A stretch of 64,000 nt of DNA from positions 699,955 through 763,954 of the forward strand of contig CH003047.1 in NCBI GenBank assembly GCA_000149265.1, written 5' to 3'. Below are positions 49,021 to 59,300 of the stretch, piece by piece. Source of the stretch: Ciona savignyi. Lineage: Eukaryota; Chordata; Ascidiacea; Phlebobranchia; Cionidae. A program made the position numbers and the translations under genes. The first letter of the stretch is position 1; the number at the start of each line of letters is the position of its first letter. The notes beneath the pieces are model-generated. The model ran no database searches, was not told the DNA's origin, and saw only the letters and a program-made list of their open reading frames with translations.

Positions 49021-49150
49021 AAAATGAAAAAGTTCTTGTCACGAGCTTTGTTGTAAAATAGAATAACTTTGCTGATAAAACACACATTTCTGGGTTCGAT
49101 CTACAAATCTAAAAATTACAACTCGATGCGTTAGTTAACCAATATTTAAG

Positions 49151-49291
49151 ATGGCTTCGTTCCAAATAAACAAGTTATATCTCGTACTTATGCTAGTCTT
49201 CGCTGTCATTTTGATAATCTGTTGTTTTAACAGGGCCAAGTATCGAACCTATAATATGCTCGTCACCAACACCAATTTTGTCTTGGTATGG
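49151..49291 (+). pseudogene. Inverted paralogue of the cationic peptide gene, probably decayed
   Basis: The 46-codon frame starts MASFQINKLYLVLMLVFAVI. It aligns at the DNA level with the signal-peptide exon of the minus-strand gene: both have AACAAGT followed by TCTCGTACTTATGCT. The ATG used by the minus gene is ATA here, and an upstream ATG may replace it. The splice donor after CTACAAA is lost. The arginine core is replaced by FNRAKYRTYNM. The hydrophobic leader is kept, so a diverged secreted or membrane peptide is possible, but a pseudogene is more likely. Confidence 0.5.
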
Positions 49292-49639
49292 TAAAAAAAC
49301 ATTATATATATATGTATACGTCTGTCGTCTATATATTTATATGTATATATATAGACATATACATACCACTGTAAGTATTAAAGAGAGAGAAACGCCGACG
49401 AAGGCTGCTGTCAACGACAGCAGCAAGTGGTCTAGGTCCACCTTTCAGCTTTTAAACGTTATTAGTGTTCAATCTTACTTTGTGTGTTGCAATATGGTGT
49501 AAATAAATCACGTGTTTAGTTTAAAGATAGTTGTAAATATGTAGGCCAAAGATAGGTCAAGTAAGGCTTGTAGGCCTATCCATATTCTAATGGGTTACAT
49601 TTTAATTTACTTCATTAGATTTGTTTTCGGCGTCACGCT

Positions 49640-51350
49640 GATGACATTCATGTCCGGTCGCCAGGTCATTTGCACGAATAGGTTAATCCAATCGGCTAAA
49701 ACTTTTGGTTGTTTTAACTGACTTGTTCATAGTTTGCCCCAGCCTTTAATTTTACAAAAAAAACAGGAAAATTCCCTCTATCGGAAAAAATGTAAAACAA
49801 ATTTTCAACAACAAAAGTCCCAATTTTTCAACAATTTCGGCGTTATCGCCAATGTCTCCGGATTACAAAGAAATATTTATTATGGGTCCCATTTGAAAAA
49901 ATATATTGTTTTTGTCCGTTTTTTTATTCTTTTTTTTTTCGTCAAACGCTTGACAGGCATGGCTTGTGGCTCCGACATCTACCAGAAGGAATAATGGAAT
50001 CGCAATATAACTTTGTTATTTGTTAGACTGCACGGTCTAGATATGCAGAAACTAATTTGGGGTTATATACCTAGGGGAATTCCCCTGGGAAGTGAAAAAC
50101 CAAAACGGTATTTTTTTCTAAAATTTTAGCTTTTTGGGGCATAGGGCATGAACGGCTGCTTCAATTTTGATCAGATTTGGTAAAATAATAGTGTGTTAGC
50201 CACTGCGTTACCAATTGGAAGAAACAAAATATTTACCTAGGGAAATACCCTAAAAATGAAGATATGTTTCTAAATCAAGATTGTGAAAGGCATGGATTGT
50301 GGCTCCGACATCTTACAAAAGGGATAATGGAATCCCAATGAAACTTCGTCATTTGTTAGACCACATAGTCTAGATATGCACAAACTAAAATTTTGGATAA
50401 TAAATCCGGGGAATTCCCTTAATACGTTATTAAACACCTAACGGTAGTTTTTTCTAATTTTTTTAGCTTTTTCGGGCATAGCGCTTAAACGGCTGCTTCA
50501 ATTTTAATCAGATTTGGTGAAATGTAAGTAATTAGTCACTTATTTAACACCTAAAGAAATTAAAATATTCTCTAGGGAAACATTTGTTAGACAACATGGT
50601 CTAGATATGCAGAAATCAAAATTGTGGGTGATAAAATTAGGAAAATTCCTCTGAGACCTTAAAAACCAAAACTTTTTTTTCTAAAAAAGCTTTTAACAGG
50701 ATAGCGCTTGAACAGATTCTCCAATTTTAATCGGATTCGGTGGAACGCATGAGTCCTATAGTTATTAAACCAAACTTCTTTTCCATATGTAAGTAATAAA
50801 AGAATAAGCGTGTTAGATTTACGAACAATTTACCACAAATGTTTTAAATTTAAGCCTCTTGTCAAGCGATGTAGTAAAAGGAAGGTAAATTCCCAAAACA
50901 GCCTGATTGAGTTTTTCATTATTTCGGGGAATTCCCCTGGGTTTATTAGGCCTACATCAATTTCTGCTTTTACATATCTGAGTTAAGTTATCTAAGTTGG
51001 ATGTTTGATAATCTAACAAAACAGTTTTAATCCGTTTTGGCGACTCCTTGTTGGAGATGTCGGCGCGATATGGCATGCCTGTTACAACCATGGTTTAAAA
51101 ACTAATCATAATTTTTAGGGTATTTCCCTAGGTATTTTATTTCTCTTTGCTCAATGTTACAATGGCGGATAGGGAAATAACATTTCAGCCGTTCAAGCGC
51201 TATGCCCAAAAGAGCTAATTTTTTTTTTAATATCAATTTGTTTTTTTTATCTTCCAGGGGAATTTTTTGGGTATACTACGCAAAAGTTTAGTTTATACAT
51301 ATCTAGACCATGTTTTCTAACTAATGACAAAGTTTCATTGCGATTCCATT
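49640..51350. repeat. Degenerate tandem repeat, unit about 332 bp, with an inverted end
   Basis: The motif GCATGG(C/A)TTGTGGCTCCGACATC occurs at 49957 and 50290. TTTGTTAGAC...GTCTAGATATGCA occurs at about 50018, 50350 and 50582. GGGGAATTCCC occurs at 50085, 50410 and 50929. Units one and two are 332-333 bases apart; the third is about 100 shorter. From about 51000 to 51350 the same words appear on the other strand. No protein is encoded. Confidence 0.75.
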
Positions 51351-51357
51351 ACTTTTT

Positions 51358-51376
51358 CTATCTATCTATCTATCTA
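51358..51376. repeat. (TCTA)n microsatellite
   Basis: Four to five perfect TCTA units at the end of the degenerate tandem repeat. Confidence 0.85.
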
Positions 51377-51454
51377 TTTCAAAGAGCGCTTTGAAATAAG
51401 GTTGCAATATTTATGTTCCCATTTGGGTTGTAAAAACAGACTGGGCAATGCGCC

Positions 51455-51770
51455 TGGAAAAATAAGATAGGATATTCATATTTATCCCCGTGGATGAAAA
51501 ACCCAAGGGTGTTAACACACGGGCATTCCTGTTATCACACGGGCATTCACATCGCGCCCATCGTCGGCTTACCGCAAATGTTGCAGTGTGTTGTGTATGA
51601 TTTAGACGTTCATTTAATTTGGTAGAAGCCATGATTCCACTGGGTTCTGGCAATGTCCGTTAAGTGTCTTGCTAAAGGACTTAAATCAGAACTGACTAGC
51701 TAGCGACCAGTTTCGAATCTGCAACCGTTCGGATGAATAGCGACGCTCTAAGCTAATCGTTCGGAAAAAA
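51455..51770 (-). repeat. tRNA-derived SINE copy
   Basis: Reverse-strand copy from the GATAGGATATTCAT tail to the head near 51770. Body motifs TGTTAACACACGGGCATTC and GCAATGTCCGTTAAGTG are present. Confidence 0.85.
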
Positions 51771-53372
51771 AGAAACTTACCTAAAAAAGACCACTTTGTA
51801 GAATTGAAGGAAGCCAAGTTATTAATTACGACTATAGTAATACAGGTAATGGTAAATAAACCAAGGATCACAGTCTTATACAATTTTTGTTTCATAATTC
51901 ATGTAAGATACTTCTATCTAAGATACTACACCTAAGCAGAACCATAAGAAAAATACACATAAACAAGACTTTACAATTATAACAAAGTAATTATTAACGA
52001 AAAGCCTTTGCGATTTTCTTTTCTGTTAGACAAGATCGATTAATATGACGTGGCTCACTGGTACAAGTTTAAAGTCGGCTGTATTATGGTTTGATATAGT
52101 TACATAAAACTAAAACGCACGTCTGGAACAACGCCTACGTTCATAAATCAAGTTTGTTGTAAAACACTGAATTAAACCACAGAGTGCAAAAAAGCTAACT
52201 CGGTAAACAAACGACGTAATATACCGTTCCTATAGGTAATTCCAGTTTATTCTACATCGTAAAATTATCAAGTAGAATTAAATATTTGTCAAGGGCATAA
52301 CTGAATTCGGTTGTTCAGTAAGGTTAAATAAGTTTATTCATGAATTTGTGTTTTCCGAAAGAAATTATAGAAACCTGCGACCCTTTGCAGCCATTACATT
52401 TCGTAAGCAATTTAAGACTTTAGTACAACCAGATAATAAAGGCGTTCACATTTACATTTGCACTAATGGTGCATCTTTATAGGAATTGACCATTTATCTT
52501 AAAATATTTTCTGCCACGATTGTGCCATAAAAACAAGGCGAAAGTGAAGAAATTCCGATTTTGTGGGGAAAGTGTGGTGATTATCAATTTGATACAATCA
52601 ACGTTTGGACCGACCGTTTGCTTTACTGTAACCGAGCCCAAGTTCGAATCTTATGTGGGCTTGTTACTATAAGACCGTTTTATAAGGTCGGTATATGTAC
52701 TGATCGTTAAACATTCAGGTTAAATTTATTAACTGCACTGGACAACAAAGTGTTTAATGTAAGGAAATTTAGAAAAGTCAAGAGCTGATCCTTGGGTTGA
52801 GAAGTTGTATTTTTTAGTTTATGACGTCACTTTACTTCGCATTTTAAAAATAAATGTTCGTCAAGTTCACATTAAAAGTATTTTATTAAAATCCATCTTT
52901 CGGATTAAACTACAGTTTAACTTCAATAAAATTATTATTCGGTTTTCCTACACAGTAGGTTGTCGTCGATTGAAGCGTGGGGCAAAGAACGAATACAGCA
53001 TGAATATGCTATTCTATCTTATCATAAATACTTAAATATAAACCTAGAAGCAAAAATGAACTAAGATCAAACTATATATGTTAAGTACCCACACTACGTT
53101 GACAAAGAGGGAAATTCCCGTCCCATATAAAAATACAGTAAGTCAAATAATTGTCATTGACTTTAAATTTCCCCGATTAAGATAATACTTTTAAAAATTT
53201 CATATATTTCGTTTTAGAAATTTATATATTACGATTATCCGTGTGACATGAATATCCTAATCAATGTATTTAACGAAAGTTGTTTTGCGTTAGGAGTTAT
53301 TTGTGTCAAAAATCTTTATAAACTTATAACGCCTGCTAATACCATCCTTGGGTGGTTGTATATTAGCTAATA
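51771..53372. other. Intergenic DNA downstream of the sulfotransferase
   Basis: No exon recognised. Around 52610-52690 there is a tRNA-like fragment (GTAACCGAGCCCAAGTTCGAATC) resembling the small retroposon at 41185. Confidence 0.45.
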
Positions 53373-56300
53373 TCACCCTTTAATTGTGCCGTTGTACGCA
53401 TATCTATCGAAATTTAGTAACTTAAAATCATCGGCATAAATTTTCCGAAGAATTTCCACATCTGACTCGTCAATTTCACTAAAATAACTTCGAGTCGTCA
53501 AATCCTTTACAGATTGTGTAATATTTCCCGGAATTGAAACCAGTGACCGGTTAAAACTGGTTTTATCTTGTTGTATCCAACCTAACACCTCGTTTGACTC
53601 CTTTACTAAGTTATCAAAACGGATGATATAGGTGTAGTTGACGTGGCAAGGTATGCACATGTGGGTTTGTGGACGCCAGTGGATATCCATGTCTTTTAGA
53701 TTCATTTTCTTTGAGTACGTCGTCAGAAATCTACAAAGAAAACATATTTGAAGATGAGCCAAAATTTTACTGATGTTTCAAAATTGAAACGTTCGATGTT
53801 ATATCCCGACTTAGGGGTACTAGGTTATTTAAGGATTGCCCGTGTAAGAACGTTCCCTATGTTTTCATGAGAGTATAAATATTTTGTAGAATTACATTGG
53901 CTCAATAAAATTGTAACGGCGTAAGTGTCTTGGTCAATTAGGTTTAACCAATGTAACAACATCTTAGACTGTTTTTTATTATATAGAAGAGGTCCATTAG
54001 TATTAACTTGCATCCTACATATTAAAAGGTTATGTAAGACACCTTACCTACGTTGTCTGAACCTAGTAGAATGATGGGTTCCAATAAATTATGGGAACAT
54101 ATAAATAATACACAACACACAATAGCTCCGGTAACCCGACGATGGGAGCGAGGTGATCTGACGATTACCCGTGTGATAATACCTTTGCGTTTTTCCATTT
54201 ACGGAGAAAAACATGAATATCCTATCCTATCCACCATTTTAAGGACTTGATGTTGAATTCACTACAACCACATAAGACTAACATACAACTCACTTTACAA
54301 ATTGTAAAAACGAAACTTTCCCTGTCTTTAAAACTTGAGAATAATTAAGAACTTCCTTTTGCTGCTTTTCGTTCAGATTTCGAAAGTTGGGCAAAGTTTG
54401 TAATTGCTCAAGATTCATCGCCGAAACAGCGTTGATGCTGTGGGTACAAATGTAGACTATAGTAAATACTGTAGTTTAGTTTAGTTAAGTTTATTCATTT
54501 TTTGCCTTAGTATCAAATAGAAACAAATAAAACAAATCATAACAAAGAAAACAAAAAAAAACGGCAAAACGAGGAGTCTTTAAAATATTTAATTCAAAAA
54601 GCATTTAAATATTAAATAAATAGGAAGCCGTCGCCAATTTTAGTAGAAAAAACGATTGTTTCCAAGCGAAAATTAAAAGAATGTATAAAGGCCTGAAAAA
54701 GATGATAGGATAGGATAGGATAGGATAGGATATTCATCTTTATCCCCATGAATGGGAAAACCAAGGGGGTTAACACACGGGCAATCGTCAGATCACCTTG
54801 CGCCCATCGTCGGGTTACCGGAGCTATTGCAGTGTGTTGTATATGATAGACACGTTCCTTTAATTTGGTAGAACCAATTAATCCGCTGGGTTCAGGAAAT
54901 GTCCGTAAAGTTCCTTGCCCAAGGACACAACCGACTAGCTAGCGACCAGTTTCGCACCTTTAACCTTTCGATTGAAAGGGTTTATTTTGTTGCAACTCTT
55001 TAAAATAAATGTATGTATTTTGGTAACTTATATTATTGCTAGATTGCTCGACCGAGTGTTAAACTTTTTTACAATGTGTTGCGGACTGAGATTCTATTGT
55101 ATTCAAGTGTGGTGCTTTATCAATGCCATGGGTACTGTAAGATTTATCGTCGCAATTATTGTTTATATTATATCGATGTCACTAGGGAATAAGATCGGTA
55201 TTGTATTCCCTTTTTCCCCGCAATTTCACCGAACTATAAAACGCTCGTTTTTTACCGCATGAGCATTATCGTGAGGTAATCGGTCTTTTGGTAGTATGTT
55301 TTGGAATTTACGGTTATAAAGAAGATGTGTATGACGTGCTTTGGCTCCTGTTCAGCCACAATTTGGTAAATATTGGTTTTATTTCTCAAACTAGTAATTT
55401 TTGTGATAATTAAATTGTACATATATTTTTCCCTAGAAAACCGTCATTTCAAGACCTTTCGTTTTCGCCATCATTCAAATTCGAATAAATTCACAAGTTT
55501 TGGACAATGACGCGTTATTTCAAACTCTGAATAAAGGACGCCGTCTATAAGCATACTGCAACCTCTCACTAAGACAGGTGTTAGGAGCCAGCACCTTGTC
55601 GGGAAGTTACATCGTTTTCAAATTTCTTGAACTACCGTCGTCGTTCCCATCCAGTCATCGTTCCCGTCCAGTCGTCGCTCCCGTCCCGTCGTCGTTCCCG
55701 TCCCGTCGTCGTTCCTGTCCCGTCGTCGTTCCCGTCCAGTCGTCGTTCTCGTCCAGTCGTCGTTGTCGTCCAGTCGTCGTTCCCGTCCCGTCGTCGTTCC
55801 CGTCCCGTCGTCGTTCCCGTCCAGTCGATACCCGTTGCCGATCCGTCGTCGTTCCCGTCTCGTAGCCGATTCCCGATTACGTTTCCGTTGACGATTCCCG
55901 TTGACGATTCCCGTTAACGATTCCCGTTGACGATTCCCGTTGACGATTCCCGTTGACGATTCCCGTTGACGATTCCCGTTGACGTTTCCCGTTGACGATT
56001 CCCGTTTACGATTCCAGTTGACGATTCCCGTTTACGTATCCTTTGAAGATTCCCGTTCACGATTCCAGTTGACGATTCCTGTTCCTGAACGTTTTCAATT
56101 CCGTTTTTGCTGTGATAAGCCGCAAAATGAAGATTCCGAAGACTTTAAATTGTCTCAAACAACTTTACGTGGATGCCGAAAGGCTAATGCTTTCTCCAGT
56201 AGGTAGGACGTCACTACGTAAGCTCATACCAATAATCGACCGCGTATTTGACGAGCTAATGGACTTATGTGTAAATTTTTCCAAAAGATCAACCACTTGA

Positions 56301-59300
56301 AGATGTTAACATATCAAGAATACAGTTGGAGAGTCAGAAACGTGAGTTCGATACGCATGTGCGTCAGTGGTTAAATAAAACTGAATTGCAATTAGCAAGG
56401 ACTAACCGCTATACGTCGAGCATAATTTCTACTGCAAACTTTATACGGAGTGAACGCCGAAAAAGCCAAATCAGGTTGAAACTCGCCGAACTTGCCTACA
56501 AGCAAGCTATGGACAGGTTGTTCGAAACACGCAAGCGTGCAAAGGAGCAAACAGATCGTGCTGCTGAAAGGACACGCGTAGCAGCGAAAGAAGCCAATCA
56601 AAAAGCTCGCGAATCTATAGAAGCAGAGCGTGTCGCCAACAAAAAACAACCAGAATTTGAATACGCGAAGGCAGTTTCTAAAGCTCGGAAAGATGAAGAA
56701 ATCTTGGAGGCTCTAGACTCGACCTCACCAACATTACAACCCAACGTTGTTGCCGTAGTTACAACGAACAACCGCACTACAGTACGGCCTTCGCTTGCAG
56801 ACGCTCGTTCCAACTTAAGCCACCACAAGAAATCAGTTGCAGAATTAACGTCGCCACGGCAAGTACAAAATACTTTACCGGTAAGCCGTAGACACCAACC
56901 CCCGCCTCGTGTGTATAAGCACGAGCGTATTGAAATAAGCGCAGCTGTTGAAATCGAAAAATGCTGCACCAGTATCAACTCGGCCAAGGTTTATATAAAC
57001 GTTGTTCCCGGTAGAGTCCGTTACGCAGACAAAGAGGTTGCTACTTATGCATTTATCGATCAAGGTTCCACGACAACACGCCGTGAGGAGTCGATCGCGT
57101 TGCAGCGACACCATCACTTGCAAGGTGTGAAAATTCCACAGATCGAAGATGGATCAGTCAAGCTGCTAATCGGGGCGAACGTTCCCCGAGTTTTCCGTGT
57201 CGAGTCTATGAGAAGCGGAAATGGTCGATGTCCCGACGCTGTCAAAACCCGTCTAGGATGGTCACTTCTAGGCCCCTGTGGTGATAAAAGCCGTTCCAAT
57301 TGTAAGGCCAGCGTTATGTTTTTAAAGGATGAAAGCGATCTCAAACCAATGATCGACGATCTCGATGACCTCAACGACAGCTTTCTTCGGTTCCCGACCT
57401 CGATTGAAGACCGAAGATCACATGACCTTATGAAGGAATCAGTTAAGTTTGTTGATAATCAATATGAACCACCCCTCCCATGGCGCCACGATTACCAGGT
57501 TCTCATGCAGGGCCCTGCTCTTGTAAATAGTCTCGTCGAGGTGCTTACACGGTTTCGCAGAGACCCGATCGCACTTGTTGCAGATATCGAAGGCATGTTT
57601 CAGCAGGAGATAGAATGGGGCAAACCAATTCCTCTTCCAGAACTTAAAAGATGGGAGAAATGGGTCGCGAGCCTGGCACGACTGCACGACATATCCATTC
57701 CCCGAAGCTTCGGTCTAGGACAGGGGTCGGCAACCTTTTTAAAGTCGCGGGCCAAAACCAAACTCAACATGACTCGGCGGGCCGTAATAAATTTCTCAAC
57801 TCCACATCAACTTTTCTACGTTTTGATAACATTTCAAGATTGCAAAATCAATTAGAAAAATATATGTTTACTACCTAGTATTATCCATCGTACAGAACTT
57901 TAGTTAGTAAAGAACACGATGCAAACACATATGAAATAGCAAAAACGATGTATGTTGTGTCATAATATTACATGTCATAATATGTGTCATGATGTCATAA
58001 TGTCATAATATAACAATCGGATTGCTTTTACTCTCACTAATGTGCATGCCAGCGAACAAACACACACTCTCCTCTCCAAGCATTTTCTTTGTCTGCACGC
58101 ACACATTCTTAATTGACACTGTCAGGCGCATTTTATATTATTGCCGCATAGATTGTTGAAATTTATCAAAATCTAAGATTGCAGATGACACAGGCGGGCC
58201 GTATTTTATAATACAGTACTTCAGCTAGATGTCTCGGGCCGGTTGATTTTGCTTGGCGGGCCGGAAGCGGCCCGCGGGCCGTAGGTTGCCAACCCCTGGT
58301 CTAGGAGGTCATGAGGATATTCAGCGATGCCAACTACACTACTTTGCCGACGCATCGAAAATTGACTACGGTGTCGCATGTTACCTGCGAGTTTGTAACC
58401 GCTACAATAACGAGGTAAGATGTACCTTTTTAATGGGCAAATCTCGTTTATCACCGAAAGACGACGTATCCATATCTCGATTAGAATTAGTGGTTTGTTG
58501 TTACTGCAGTAAAAATGGACCAATCTCTGAAAATGGAACTCGGTTTAGAGCTATGCCCGTCCATGTTTTGGACAGATTCGTCCGTCGTGTTGCAAAACAT
58601 ATTTAATGGTCGCAGAAGGTTCACTATTTTTGTGTCTAGGCGCTTAGCATTTGTTTCCAAGCATTCGTGTACACGCGACTGCAGACATGTTCAAACAAAA
58701 CTGAACCCTGCCGACTGTGCATCAAGAGGCGCCAGCGTAGATTTCTTAATTTCCAATGTCATTTGGTTTACAGAGCCCGAATTGCTACAGATGGCGTATA
58801 ACCAATTAAGACCTCTATGAACGGCAGGATGTGACGAGTGGTACCCTCCATGAGTCATTGTTTTTAAACGAGTGTTTTGCTGAGTAACAATGGTGGTGAT
58901 TCCCCAATGTTTGTTTGGTTGAAAGCAGCATGTGCTAGGCTGCGCGCCGGTGTTCTCGTTTAGCTGTAAAGTTGCTTTGTAAAATAAAGGTGTTGATTGT
59001 GCATCTGCTAGCTGTTTGTTGGAAAAAAAGTTGCCGATGTACGAGGGGGTATGGGCTCAAAATTTTTAAACAAAATTTTGTAGGGTTTTAGGTTTAGGTT
59101 GCAGATCAAAGCTTCAATTTTAAATTGTGAAAAAATCTAAGACTTCCTATGTCAGGATTTTGAGTGACAGTCGTTTTTGTGAGGTCAGTTTGCATTGGAG
59201 AGATAGGGAGAATAATTAGTTGAACGCCTCCTAAATGAAAAACGGGCCATTTTGAATTTTTTCCCAAATCTCCAAATTTATAGAAATTTGAGTGTGGATA

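Noticed and set aside
49278-49502. 74-codon plus-strand ORF after the peptide paralogue
   Set aside because: Begins in a TA/TG-rich simple repeat. The later part (TPTKAAVNDSSKW) could be a second exon, but no convincing acceptor was found.
55578-55917. Two overlapping long open frames rich in Arg, Ser, Pro and Val
   Set aside because: They are translations of the 17-base minisatellite in the BEL leader; a repeat whose unit is not a multiple of three reads open in several frames.
56392-57687. Minus-strand ORFs of 80-130 codons
   Set aside because: Shadows of the BEL gag-protease frame.
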